Position numbers and translations under genes: made by a program. A DNA stretch of 64,000 bases from Rhizobiaceae bacterium MnEN-MB40S (lineage in GTDB: Bacteria; Pseudomonadota; Alphaproteobacteria; Rhizobiales; Rhizobiaceae). The stretch is taken from NCBI GenBank assembly GCA_024343425.1, contig BRLC01000013.1:1-64000 (forward strand), in the 5' to 3' direction. Below, one piece after another: positions 32,590 through 41,447 of this stretch (position 1 is the first letter of the stretch; each line of letters begins with the position of its first letter). The notes under the pieces are model-generated. The model was given only the letters and a program-made list of their open reading frames with translations, searched no databases and was not told the DNA's origin.

Positions 32590-33771
32590 TTACCTGGAGG
32601 CATGGAGGACGTCCGAGAGGGTTTCCGAGAAAATGCGAATTCCGATCGGAATGAGATCATCGAGAAAGTCGTATTTCGGCGTGTGCACGGAAGGTCTGCC
32701 GGGCCCGGCGCCGATATAGACCATTGCCGATTTCGCGCCCGCCAGCCCGAAGCGGCCGAAATCCTCCGAGCCGATCGAGGGCTTCGTCTGGAGTTCGTGG
32801 ACAAGCCCGGCGCGCGTCACGCCGGCTGCGAGATGCGCTGTGGCCCGGGCGTCATTTGTGCATGCGAGGAAAATGTCGTCATAACCGATCTCGCAGCCAA
32901 GGCCATGACGCTCAGCGGTCTCTTTCGCCAGAGTTTCGACGCGCGCAACCAGCCCGTCCATGCCGTCGTCGGCATAGGTCCTCAGCGCCGCGAAGATGGT
33001 GGCTTCACCCGGCGCGATCCCGTAGGACGGCGCGCCCATGGCGGCGTGGGTGAGTGTGACCATTGTAAAGCCGGGTCCGAGCGGCGCACCGCCGCCACAG
33101 GCTTCCATCGCCGGCATCAGTTCGCACAGAGCATGCATCGGCGAGCGACCGGCGTCGGGCCGGGATGCATGCGCCGTACTGCCGATCAGGCGGATCCACA
33201 TGCCGCGCGACGCGCAGTTCGTCGGCCCCGCGCCGAGCTTTGCCGCACCGAAATCGATCTCCGGCACATTGTGCAACGAGAAGGCCCAGTCAGGCCGGAT
33301 GTCGTCATAGGCGGGATCGGAAACGACGGCGGCGGCGCCTTTTCCGTTCTCTTCGGCCGGCTGAAACATCAACACGACGCGGCCGCGCGACGGGCGCGCT
33401 CGCGAGAGCACACGCCCGAAACCGAGCAGGATCGCCATGTGGCCGTCATGACCGCACAGATGCGCCTTGCCGTCGATGGTCGAGCGATAAGGCACAGAGC
33501 CCAGTTCGCGGATGGGGAGGGCGTCCAGTTCGGCGCGGAACAGCACGGTCGGTCCCGGTTTGCCGCTGTCGTAGATTGCGGCTACGCCATGGCCGCCGAG
33601 GCCGGACAGGATCCTGTCTGGCCGGGTCGGTTCCAGCATGGCGCAAACGCGGCGCGCCGTCTCCTGCTCCTCGCCTGAAAGCTCGGGATGGCGGTGGAGG
33701 TCGTGCCGCAAGGCTGTCAGGTCGCGGATATCTTCAGCAGTGGGCTCGGGAAAAGTCGGGCGGTTGGTCAT
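32590..33771 (-). CDS. M20 family amidohydrolase/peptidase
   Basis: A 393-residue zinc aminoacylase-like enzyme. Motifs include RHDLHRHPELSGEEQET, the metal-binding LCGHDGHMAILLGFG, QPAEENGKGAAAV with the catalytic Glu pair, and GSEDFGRFG near the C-terminus. The family (HipO/IAA-amino acid hydrolase type) cleaves N-acyl amino acids. It lies 24 bases upstream of the oxidase gene and 100 bases downstream of the TRAP genes, so it is likely an operon member acting on the imported compound. No signal peptide. Confidence 0.88.
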   Translation of the reverse strand: MTNRPTFPEPTAEDIRDLTALRHDLHRHPELSGEEQETARRVCAMLEPTRPDRILSGLGGHGVAAIYDSGKPGPTVLFRAELDALPIRELGSVPYRSTIDGKAHLCGHDGHMAILLGFGRVLSRARPSRGRVVLMFQPAEENGKGAAAVVSDPAYDDIRPDWAFSLHNVPEIDFGAAKLGAGPTNCASRGMWIRLIGSTAHASRPDAGRSPMHALCELMPAMEACGGGAPLGPGFTMVTLTHAAMGAPSYGIAPGEATIFAALRTYADDGMDGLVARVETLAKETAERHGLGCEIGYDDIFLACTNDARATAHLAAGVTRAGLVHELQTKPSIGSEDFGRFGLAGAKSAMVYIGAGPGRPSVHTPKYDFLDDLIPIGIRIFSETLSDVLHASR

Positions 33772-33871
33772 GCCGGTGGGCAGCTTTCGGAATCAGTGTG
33801 CGGGATCGTTTGTTTGTCGGATCAGCCGGAGTGGTCGCAGTCAAGGCGCATTGTCGATCCCGCTTGCAATC

Positions 33872-35161
33872 TCAGCCGAAAAACAGGTTCGGCAGGAACA
33901 TGGAGATCTGCGGAATGAAGGTGACAAGGATCAGCGTCGGCATCCAGGCGAACAGCAGGAAGATCAGCGTCGGCTTCATCATGTCCCGCACCGAAACGCC
34001 GGTCACGCGGGTTCCGAGATAAAGCAGCGGCGCTGTTGGAGGGGTGATGTTGCCCATGCCGAGATTGACGCCGAGAATGGCTGCGAAGTGGACCGGGTCG
34101 ACCCCGGCGCTCTGTGCAATCGGCGTCAACAAGGAGGCGCTGAGCACGAGCCCGCTGAAATCATCCATGATCATGCCCATGATGATCATCACCAGATTGA
34201 TCATCAGCATGATGACGACCGGGTTGTCCGAGATCGAATAGATGAATTGCTGGGCGAGCCGCGGCACGTCTTCGAAAATCAGGTATTTGCTGACGATCAG
34301 AACCATGAAGATCATCACCATGACGACGCCGATCGTGACGCTGGATTCCTTCAGCGTCTGCCAGAAATTCTGCCAGTTCAGCCCCCTGTAGATCCAGAAG
34401 CCGACAGGAATGGCGTAGATCGCGGCGACGCCGGCCGCCTCCGTCGGCGTCATGACGCCGCCGTAGATGCCGCCGAGCACGATCACCGGCATCAGCAGCG
34501 CAGGGATCGCCCTGAAGGTCGTCTTGCCGAAGACGGGCAGAAAGCGACCGTCGATTTGGGTGAGTTCGATGTCGGTGTTCCTGCGCAGCATGATGAAATT
34601 GACGGCGACAAGGAAGACTGTCAGCACTAGGCCTGCGGCGAGCGCCGAGAGGAAGCACTTCAGCACGGATTGCTGCGTGAGCCAGGCGTAGATCAACTGA
34701 CCGCCGCTCGGCGGGATCAGCAGGCCGAGCGGGCTTGCGCTGACGAGAAGTGCGGCGGAAAAGCCGTCCGGATATCGTTTCTTGCGCAGATGCGGCATCA
34801 TGATCGAGCCGATGCAGGTCAGCGTCGCCGCGCCGCTGCCGGAGATCGCGCCGAACATGGCGCTGGCGATCACGCTGGCCGCGCTCAGTCCGCCCTTGAC
34901 GCGCCCCGTTATCAGCTCAGCGATTGCGACGATCGGCAAGGCGATGCGGCTGCGGTTCATCAGGTCGCCGGTGACGATGAACAGCGGAATGACGAGGATG
35001 ATGATGGTGTTCAGCTTCCAGTGGCCGGTGCCGATGAAAGCGGCGACGTTGTGATCGCCGAACAGTGCGATCAGCAGCAAGACGCCGCCGAACGCCATGG
35101 GCACAGCCACGCCTGCGAGAAGCAGAACGACGAGAAGGATAATCGCGGCAAGAAGAAGCAT
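33872..35161 (-). CDS. TRAP transporter large permease (DctM)
   Basis: A 429-residue protein with about 12 hydrophobic helices starting MLLLAAIILLVVLLLAGVAVPMAFG. It includes SASPLGLLIPPS and LGVNLGMGNITPPTAPLLYLG, both typical of DctM. It carries out the sodium-driven transport step. The ATG at 35161 lies four bases after the DctQ stop; an open frame further upstream overlaps DctQ and is rejected. Confidence 0.9.
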   Translation of the reverse strand: MLLLAAIILLVVLLLAGVAVPMAFGGVLLLIALFGDHNVAAFIGTGHWKLNTIIILVIPLFIVTGDLMNRSRIALPIVAIAELITGRVKGGLSAASVIASAMFGAISGSGAATLTCIGSIMMPHLRKKRYPDGFSAALLVSASPLGLLIPPSGGQLIYAWLTQQSVLKCFLSALAAGLVLTVFLVAVNFIMLRRNTDIELTQIDGRFLPVFGKTTFRAIPALLMPVIVLGGIYGGVMTPTEAAGVAAIYAIPVGFWIYRGLNWQNFWQTLKESSVTIGVVMVMIFMVLIVSKYLIFEDVPRLAQQFIYSISDNPVVIMLMINLVMIIMGMIMDDFSGLVLSASLLTPIAQSAGVDPVHFAAILGVNLGMGNITPPTAPLLYLGTRVTGVSVRDMMKPTLIFLLFAWMPTLILVTFIPQISMFLPNLFFG

Positions 35162-35165
35162 TGGA

Positions 35166-35735
35166 CTAGCCGCCCGCCACGGTTCGAGCAGGTTCGTCAG
35201 GCACGGCGCGCAACGGGTCCGGCCCCGCTTTGAGCAAAACATAGAGATGCAAAGCGCTGTAGAAAGCCATGAAGGCGAAGCCGACGAAGATCGCCAGATG
35301 CGGAATGAAGTAGGGGATATTCAGGGCGATCGTGGTTTGCCAGAAGGGATAGGTCGAAAGGTCGTTCATGATCGTCAATCCGGCCCAGAAGACGAGAACG
35401 ATCAAAATCGCCGTTTCCAGAACGCCGACGACAAGTCGCCGCCACCATTTGATCTTCGGGGTCTTGAGGTAGGTTTCCAGGATATCCGCGCGGATCTGTC
35501 CGTCCTGGTAGCTGCCGACGGAACTGCCAAGGAAATACAGCCAGAAGGCTATCGGCAGCAGCCATTCCTCGTAGGCGAAGAGATCCGCATGCAGGAAATA
35601 GCGAAAGATCACGACCAGCGTGAAGGTGATCGGCAGGGCTATGGTCGCGACAGCCCCGATGGCGAGTTTTACGGCGACCATTTTGCGGACAAGCCTGGCA
35701 AGTCCGGGAGGCAGTTCGTCGGCGAGTTCGATCAT
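35166..35735 (-). CDS. TRAP transporter small permease (DctQ)
   Basis: A 189-residue protein with four helices and the DctQ marks FRYFLHADLFAYEEWLLPIAFWLYFLGSSVG and QIRADIL. It pairs with DctM in the inner membrane. It lies 54 bases after the binding-protein gene and four bases before DctM. Confidence 0.88.
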   Translation of the reverse strand: MIELADELPPGLARLVRKMVAVKLAIGAVATIALPITFTLVVIFRYFLHADLFAYEEWLLPIAFWLYFLGSSVGSYQDGQIRADILETYLKTPKIKWWRRLVVGVLETAILIVLVFWAGLTIMNDLSTYPFWQTTIALNIPYFIPHLAIFVGFAFMAFYSALHLYVLLKAGPDPLRAVPDEPARTVAGG

Positions 35736-35789
35736 CGGCTTAACACATGAATGGCGGGCAGCGGGACAAGGCCCCGCCGCCGCGCGTTT

Positions 35790-36782
35790 TTATTTCATCA
35801 GGCGATCGACGAGATCCTGACCGATATTGGCGCTGAGGCTTGGCCAGACCTCCTCGACGACCTTTTCGCGGATTGCAGCGCGTTCCGCAGCGCTGAACTC
35901 GACAATCTCCCAGTTTTTCTCGCGCAGCTGGGCGATGAAATCCACCGAACGCTCCATCGACTTGTCGATGATGGCCGCCGCAGCCGATGCGGCTGCGTCC
36001 TGGATGACTTTCTGCTGCTCGTCGGTCAACTTTTTCCACGTCGCGCCGCTGGCGTAAATCTCCTGGATTTCCACGAAGGCGTTGTAGTCGACATAGGTGT
36101 TTCCGACGTCGCTTGCCGCGAATGTCGTATAGGCCCATTCCGGCGTGCAGCAGATTGCGCCGTCGATCGTTCCGGCCTGAAGCGCCGGGAAAACTTCCGC
36201 CCAGTTCATCGTTGTCGTCTGGTAACCCAGCGTCTCCATGGTCTCCTTGACGATCTGCGAACTCCAGACGCGAATGTTCATTTTCTGATTGCCGGTTCCG
36301 TGGACATCGGCGGGCATCTGCGTGGCGACCATGCCGATCAGACCCTCGCCGATCGTCGCGAGATGCTGGATGCCGTGGTCCGCCAGGATTTCGGCGATGA
36401 TCTTGTTATATTCGGACTCCGGATTTCCCACGGTGTTGCGCACGTCTTCCACGGTGGGGATCAAAAACGGCAGGCTCAGAAGCTCCAGGCGCTTGTCGGC
36501 CTGTGCGTAGACCGTGGCGTGAACCAGATCGACATTGCCGAAGCGGGCGTCGTCGAAAAGCTCCTCTCCGGAACCAAGTTGACCCGCCGGAAAATACTGG
36601 ATGGTGACGCCGACATCGGCGTTTTCGATTTCGGCGATCATTTCTTCGAGGACCTTCGAACCGAAATGATCGGCAGGCAGAGTGCCGGCCAGACGCAATG
36701 TGACGTCGTCCGCCCGGGCGGCGGGAAGCGCAAGCATCATGGCGAGCATCGCCGTGACGGAAATTCTGATTAGCAAGGACAT
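35790..36782 (-). CDS. TRAP transporter substrate-binding protein (DctP)
   Basis: A 330-residue periplasmic receptor with a signal peptide (ending LALPAARA). NIRVWSSQIVKETMETLG contains the Arg that normally salt-bridges a substrate carboxylate, and FPALQAGTIDGAICC is the matching helix. A carboxylated ligand is therefore likely. With the downstream M20 hydrolase and amino acid oxidase, an N-acyl or N-modified amino acid is a reasonable guess. It is first in the operon, divergent from the TetR gene. Confidence 0.88.
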   Translation of the reverse strand: MSLLIRISVTAMLAMMLALPAARADDVTLRLAGTLPADHFGSKVLEEMIAEIENADVGVTIQYFPAGQLGSGEELFDDARFGNVDLVHATVYAQADKRLELLSLPFLIPTVEDVRNTVGNPESEYNKIIAEILADHGIQHLATIGEGLIGMVATQMPADVHGTGNQKMNIRVWSSQIVKETMETLGYQTTTMNWAEVFPALQAGTIDGAICCTPEWAYTTFAASDVGNTYVDYNAFVEIQEIYASGATWKKLTDEQQKVIQDAAASAAAAIIDKSMERSVDFIAQLREKNWEIVEFSAAERAAIREKVVEEVWPSLSANIGQDLVDRLMK

Positions 36783-36868
36783 AGTACCCCTCCTGTCGGG
36801 TCAGGTTTTGGTGATTCCGGCTGCATTGTTTTCAGGCGAATCCTGAAGGCAGCTTCTTTTTTACAAGC

Positions 36869-36888
36869 AACATAACAGCTGTTATGTT
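36869..36888. promoter_or_regulatory. Perfect 20-bp palindrome, probable TetR operator
   Basis: AACATAACAGCTGTTATGTT is self-complementary over all 20 bases. It lies between the TRAP operon (86 bases away) and the TetR gene (141 bases away), in the AT-rich part of the gap. Size and symmetry fit a TetR-family dimer site. Confidence 0.65.
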
Positions 36889-37029
36889 CTAAATCTAGAA
36901 GAATGACAATTGGTGAGTCAAGAGGGGTTTTCGAGCCGTGCGACGGGACTACCGCGATCTCCGGCGGGCAATAAGCCATTGAAGATTGACGTTCATCATG
37001 CGATTGCCTTGGCGATGGAGGAACATTGA

Positions 37030-37689
37030 GTGGAACCCGGACAGCCAAACAAAAGGAAAGCGCAGAAACTCACGCGCGAAGACTGGGTGGACGCCGCCAG
37101 GCAATTGCTGATTTCGGAGGGCGTCCAGGGTCTCAGCCTCAGGCGCGTCGCCTCCAGCCTCAATGTGACGACCGGCGCTTTCTACTGGCTCTACGGCAAT
37201 TTCGACGAATTGCTGGATCAATTGCGGGAACACTGGAAGACCGAAAACTCGCGCCATTTCAATCTGGTCTTCGACGACGAGACGCTGGATTGCCGCGAGA
37301 AGTATCTGCGGTATCTGCAGATCCTGTTTGACACAACGCTTTACGATCCAACCTATGACGGCGCCATTCGCGACTGGGCGCGCTCTTCAGCTGAAACGAA
37401 CCGCCTTCTCCAGGAGGTGGAACAGCGCCGGATCGACCAGTTGCAATCAATGTATGAAAGCTTCGGCTACAAGGGAACGGCCGCCCTCGTGCATGCGCAA
37501 CTGGCCTATTTTCATCAGGTTGGATATTACGCGGTCGGCGCGCCGGAAACGCTGGAAGAGCGCCTTGCAAAAATTCCCTATTATGCGGAGCTGGTTTGTC
37601 CCGGCATCATTCCGCTGGACATAACGCCCGATGACCTCAAACGCCTGATCTTCGAGGACAGGACAAGTAAAACGATCATGTCGGCTTGA
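37030..37689 (+). CDS. TetR family transcriptional regulator
   Basis: A 219-residue protein with an N-terminal TetR HTH (residues about 15-62: VDAARQLLISEGVQGLSLRRVASSLNVTTGAFYWLYGN) and an all-helical ligand domain with FHQVGYYAVG. The start is GTG at 37030. It is divergent from the TRAP/M20/oxidase operon with a perfect palindrome between them, so it is its likely repressor. The effector is presumably the imported compound or a product. Confidence 0.87.
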   Translation: MEPGQPNKRKAQKLTREDWVDAARQLLISEGVQGLSLRRVASSLNVTTGAFYWLYGNFDELLDQLREHWKTENSRHFNLVFDDETLDCREKYLRYLQILFDTTLYDPTYDGAIRDWARSSAETNRLLQEVEQRRIDQLQSMYESFGYKGTAALVHAQLAYFHQVGYYAVGAPETLEERLAKIPYYAELVCPGIIPLDITPDDLKRLIFEDRTSKTIMSA

Positions 37690-37786
37690 GACCGGCGGCG
37701 TCGATGCGTTGCCTGGCGCTCGATAGAAGCGTATTCCTTTCGGCCTCACGCAAGACTGACGCGACCACGAGCAGGAAAGACCGAAT

Positions 37787-38398
37787 ATGCATTATGGCGA
37801 CGAGCGTCCCGAGGCGCTCAAATTCGATCCGTTCAAGGCGATCATCGCGCCGAGACCCATCGGCTGGATCGGGACGCGCAATGCCGACGGCGTGCCCAAT
37901 CTTGCTCCCTATTCCTTCTTCGCCGGTCTCGGCACTGCACCGAACATGGTCGGATTTTCGAGCGAAGGCGCGAAGCACTCCTACACGAACGCCCGTGACC
38001 GCGGCGAGTTCACCATCTCGCTCGCCACGGAAGCGCTTGCGGACGCCATGAACATATCTTCCGGGTCGGTTCCCGACGGGGCAAACGAATTCCGGCTGGC
38101 CGGTCTCACGCACGGCGAACCGGTCGAGATTTCGACGCCCTTCGTCGCCGAAAGCCCTGCGGCGATGGAATGCATCACGGTGTCGGCGACCCGGCTGAAC
38201 GACAAGGACGGCAATCCGATCAACCGCTTTTTCGTCATCGGCCAGGTCGTGCACACCCATATCCGTGACGAATACATTCGCGACGGCCGGTTCGACACGG
38301 CCGGCGCCCGTCCCATCGCGCGCATGGGCTACCGGGATTATACAACCGTGACGGAAGCCTGGGAACTGATGCGGCCCGACGACGCCAAGGCTGGTTGA
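37787..38398 (+). CDS. Flavin reductase family protein (FMN-binding split barrel)
   Basis: A 203-residue protein of the DIM6/NTAB flavin reductase-like family: FKAIIAPRPIGWIGTRNADGVPNLAPYSFF near the N-terminus is the FMN-binding strand set, and ARMGYRDYTTV lies near the end. Members reduce or bind FMN, sometimes supplying two-component monooxygenases. The ATG at 37787 follows AGGAAAG. It lies 97 bases after the TetR gene on the same strand and may be part of the same regulon. Confidence 0.85.
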   Translation: MHYGDERPEALKFDPFKAIIAPRPIGWIGTRNADGVPNLAPYSFFAGLGTAPNMVGFSSEGAKHSYTNARDRGEFTISLATEALADAMNISSGSVPDGANEFRLAGLTHGEPVEISTPFVAESPAAMECITVSATRLNDKDGNPINRFFVIGQVVHTHIRDEYIRDGRFDTAGARPIARMGYRDYTTVTEAWELMRPDDAKAG

Positions 38399-38402
38399 GC
38401 GT

Positions 38403-38843
38403 TTATTCGGGCAGAGCCGGCAGGGCGGCGAACGGATCGATGGCTGGAACCCCCAAAGGTTCGAAATGCCGCAAATTGCGCGTCAGGACCGTGAACGCGT
38501 GCGCCCGGGCGGTCGCGGCGATCGCAATGTCCTCGAATCCCGGCCGGTGCGCTCGGGATTCGTCGAGAATTCTGCCGGCGATGTGAGCGCATCCAAGATC
38601 AAAATCCAGCAGCTTTTGGGCGTACAGATATTCAATCGCCCCCCACCACTCACGCAGTCTTGTCGCATTCGCGCTCGCGCCGATGCGGTCCGCCCGGGCG
38701 ATGCCGGACTGGATTTCCGCAACGGTGATGACCGACAGAAAAAGATACGGGCTGGCCCGATCAAGCCACCCAACAAGTTTGGAATCGGGTCCCTGATTTG
38801 ATGGCGCCAGCGCCGAAATGACGTTGGTGTCGACCAGATACAT
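38403..38843 (-). CDS. vapC: PIN-domain toxin (VapC/FitB-like)
   Basis: A 146-residue PIN ribonuclease. Acidic residues of the active site are Asp5 (MYLVDTNVIS), the Glu in VAEIQSG, and Asp in FEDIAIAATA. RNLRHFEPLGV is the usual C-terminal motif. VapC toxins cut RNA, often initiator tRNA, when freed from the antitoxin. Its start overlaps the antitoxin stop by one base, the normal antitoxin-toxin order. All expected active-site residues are present, so it looks intact. Confidence 0.88.
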   Translation of the reverse strand: MYLVDTNVISALAPSNQGPDSKLVGWLDRASPYLFLSVITVAEIQSGIARADRIGASANATRLREWWGAIEYLYAQKLLDFDLGCAHIAGRILDESRAHRPGFEDIAIAATARAHAFTVLTRNLRHFEPLGVPAIDPFAALPALPE

Positions 38844-39085
38844 CAGAGATCGACGGTTCGGGCGGGTTTTTCGCTGCGGTCCGCAATATCGCCTTCTTCG
38901 CCGGGAAACGCCGCCAGAAGCCGCCCGAAGCTCGGGACGTGCGACAGCTTTTCGTAATCGTCGAACGACAGGACGACGGCCTGCTTCTTGCCGTGCCTTG
39001 TGATGACGGAGGGGCGCCCCAGAACGGCCTGATCCACGACCGCCGACAAGGTTGCCTTGGCGTCTTTGAGCTGGATTTCTTTCAT
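38843..39085 (-). CDS. Phd/YefM family antitoxin
   Basis: An 80-residue protein whose N-terminal half is a Phd/YefM DNA-binding fold (MKEIQLKDAKATLSAVVDQAVLGRPSVITRHGKKQAVVLSFDDYEKL). The tail (SHVPSFGRLLAAF...) would bind and block the PIN toxin. It is coupled to vapC, and the promoter carries an inverted repeat, fitting autorepression by the complex. Confidence 0.88.
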   Translation of the reverse strand: MKEIQLKDAKATLSAVVDQAVLGRPSVITRHGKKQAVVLSFDDYEKLSHVPSFGRLLAAFPGEEGDIADRSEKPARTVDL

Positions 39086-39097
39086 GTGCGCGTCTCG

Positions 39098-39120
39098 TAT
39101 ATGACCACTCTAGTCATATA
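39098..39120. promoter_or_regulatory. Inverted-repeat operator of the toxin-antitoxin operon
   Basis: TATATGAC and GTCATATA are exact complements across seven bases, starting 13 bases upstream of the antitoxin ATG. This is the expected place for binding by the Phd-type antitoxin. Confidence 0.65.
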
Positions 39121-39165
39121 TGCGGATTTGGCGATTTCTTCAAGGTTTCACAGAGCGGGAGGCGC

Positions 39166-40443
39166 TTAGTGCCGCGCCTGACGCTCAGGCAGCAGGCCGC
39201 GCGGCGCGAAGCGCAGCACCAGCGTGATGGTCAGGCCGATGACGAAGACGCGCATCTGCAGCGCACGGCTGTTGAAATCCGACGGAGGCTCCCAGTCAAA
39301 CCAGGCGACGCCGTAGGTTCGGATGACGTCGAACAGGGCGAGCGTGACCGGCTCCGACATGACCCAGACGATATAGACGAAGACCGCGCCGAAGATCGCG
39401 CCGCGATTGTTGCCCGATCCGCCGAGGATCACCATCACCCAGATCAGGAATGTGTGGTTGAGATCGAGGAAGCCGGACGGATCGTAGATGGAGGCGAAGT
39501 GGATGAGCATCGCGCCGCTGAAGCCCATCAGCACGCTGCCGAGCACGAAGATCTCGATGCGGCGGCTGGTGACGTTCTTGCCCATCGCCTCGGCCGCGGT
39601 CTCGTTGTCGCGGATCGCCCGCATCATCCGGCCCCAGGGCGCATTGTAGGCGCGCTCGAGCAGCAGATAGATGATGACGACGGCGATCGCCACCAGGCTG
39701 AGATAGGACGCGCGGGCCATGATGAATTCGCCGCCGCTTGGCGTTTCGACCGGCCAGGGAAGCGGCGAGACGGTCAGCGTGCCGCGGGTCAGCCAGTCGG
39801 CGTTCTTTAAAAAATGCTTGATGATCTGGGCGATGCCGAGCGTCGCGATCGCCAGATAGTCGGAGCGTAGCCCCAGGCAGATCTTGCCGACGAACCAGGC
39901 GATGACGCCGGCCACAACGCCGGCGACGATCCATCCGACAAGAACGGGCAGGCCAAGACCGCCGATCCAGCCGCTGTTCGCCTCGATCTGCGCGGCCATC
40001 GTCGTCATGTGCGCCGACAGCACGAGATAGGCGACGGCAATGGCGATGACGATGAGCAAACCGCGCAGCCGGCGGCCGACGCCGAACCGGCCGGAAATAT
40101 TTGCGAGCCACAGGAGAATCGCGCTGAAGGCCAGTTTGACGAGGAACATGCCGACCAGCTGCGGGCCGTTTGAATTCCAGAAGTCCGGATTTGTGGGGAA
40201 GGTGATGAGCACCGAAGAGGCGGCCCCGGCGGCGATGAAGCCCATGACGCCGACATTGAAAAGACCCGCATAGCCCCACTGGATGGTCAGCCCGAGCGCG
40301 ATCATCGCATAGCAGCCGGCTTCCACCAGCATGCGCAGCGAGTAGACGCTGCCCTGGGTGAGGAAAATGATCGCGACGAGAAGGGCGAGGCCGGCGAAGA
40401 GCATGAAGTCGCGGCGATTGCGCTCGAACAGGTTGCTTTCCAT
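39166..40443 (-). CDS. livM: Branched-chain amino acid type ABC permease LivM
   Basis: A 425-residue permease with about ten helices. It begins MESNLFERNRRDFMLFAGLALLVAI and includes IQWGYAGLFNVGVMGFIAAGA and the EAA-like loop RDNETAAEAMGKN. An inserted hydrophobic stretch (ISGRFGVGRRLRGLLIVIAIAV) makes it longer than E. coli LivM but normal for rhizobia. The start at 40443 overlaps the livH stop; an open frame further upstream is inside livH. Confidence 0.9.
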   Translation of the reverse strand: MESNLFERNRRDFMLFAGLALLVAIIFLTQGSVYSLRMLVEAGCYAMIALGLTIQWGYAGLFNVGVMGFIAAGAASSVLITFPTNPDFWNSNGPQLVGMFLVKLAFSAILLWLANISGRFGVGRRLRGLLIVIAIAVAYLVLSAHMTTMAAQIEANSGWIGGLGLPVLVGWIVAGVVAGVIAWFVGKICLGLRSDYLAIATLGIAQIIKHFLKNADWLTRGTLTVSPLPWPVETPSGGEFIMARASYLSLVAIAVVIIYLLLERAYNAPWGRMMRAIRDNETAAEAMGKNVTSRRIEIFVLGSVLMGFSGAMLIHFASIYDPSGFLDLNHTFLIWVMVILGGSGNNRGAIFGAVFVYIVWVMSEPVTLALFDVIRTYGVAWFDWEPPSDFNSRALQMRVFVIGLTITLVLRFAPRGLLPERQARH

Positions 40444-41435
40444 CAGAGCACCCTCCCGCGGAAGATGCCGGTCGGCCGGTAGATCAGCACGATGATCAGG
40501 ATCAGGAATGGCACCATGAGCTTGTACTCGGTGGGCACCAGCGCCATGTTGCGCGGCAGCTCGAACCACAGGCTGTCCTGGATCGGCCGCAGCAGCACCG
40601 ACCAGTTGAAGACGGCGAGCGTTTCGCAAAAGCCGACGAGGAAGCCGCCGGCGATCGCCCCGTAGGGCTGGCCGATGCCGCCGACGATGGTCGCCGCGAA
40701 GATCGGCAGCAGGATGTTGAAGGACAGATCCGGCTTCAGCGTCACGTCCATCGAGAGCAGCGAGCCGGCGGCGCAGGCAAGTCCGCCGCCGATGATCCAG
40801 GTGGCCCACACGACGTGATTGGTGTTGATGCCGGTGATGCGGGCGAGCTCCGGATTGTCGGAGACGGCGCGCATCGCCTTGCCGAGACGCGAGCGTGTCA
40901 GAAACAGGTGCAAGGCAAGCACAGCGATGACGGTGAAGCCGATCAGCACGATTTGCGGCTCCGTCAGGATCACTGCGCGCGAGGCGCCGGGGAAGGGGAT
41001 CTGGAAGATGTCCTTCGGCTGGTCGATGAACATGTCGCGGGCGCGCACGCCGGCGAAGAGACGGATAAGCCCCTGCAGCATGAGGGTGACGCCGACCGAG
41101 GCCATGACGAGGACGACCGGCCGGGCGCCGGCGTTGCGAAGGGGCTTGTAGAAAACCTTGTCGAGGCCGATCGCGAGAACCGCCGTGACGGCCATCGCCG
41201 GAATGATCGCCGCGAAGGCGATCGGGAAGGGCAGGACAACGCCGGCGGACGCCAGCAGCGCAGCGATGATCAGCGTCACGAAGGCGCCAAGCGTCATCAT
41301 GTCGCCATGCGCGAAATGGGCGAAGCGCAGAATACCGAAGATCATCGTAACGCCGATCGCGCCCATGGCGTAGATCGAACCGATGATCATCCCGGAAAGG
41401 AGGCCCTTATTGATGAAAAAGACGAGATCGTTCAC
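40443..41435 (-). CDS. livH: Branched-chain amino acid type ABC permease LivH
   Basis: A 330-residue permease with about eight helices: NKGLLSGMIIGSIYAMGAIGVTMIFGILRFAHFAHGDMMTLGAF is the classic LivH N-terminus, and MRAVSDNPELARITGIN is the ATPase-contact loop. It partners LivM in the membrane channel. The stop overlaps the livM ATG by one base. Confidence 0.9.
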   Translation of the reverse strand: MNDLVFFINKGLLSGMIIGSIYAMGAIGVTMIFGILRFAHFAHGDMMTLGAFVTLIIAALLASAGVVLPFPIAFAAIIPAMAVTAVLAIGLDKVFYKPLRNAGARPVVLVMASVGVTLMLQGLIRLFAGVRARDMFIDQPKDIFQIPFPGASRAVILTEPQIVLIGFTVIAVLALHLFLTRSRLGKAMRAVSDNPELARITGINTNHVVWATWIIGGGLACAAGSLLSMDVTLKPDLSFNILLPIFAATIVGGIGQPYGAIAGGFLVGFCETLAVFNWSVLLRPIQDSLWFELPRNMALVPTEYKLMVPFLILIIVLIYRPTGIFRGRVL

Positions 41436-41447
41436 GTGGTCCTCCCG

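Noticed and set aside
31696..33678. Plus-strand frame of 660 codons across the oxidase and M20 genes
   Set aside because: It spans two well-supported minus-strand genes and shows no domain of its own.
40444..40809. N-terminal extension of livM into livH
   Set aside because: It is the livH sequence in another frame; the ATG at 40443 overlaps the livH stop in the usual way.
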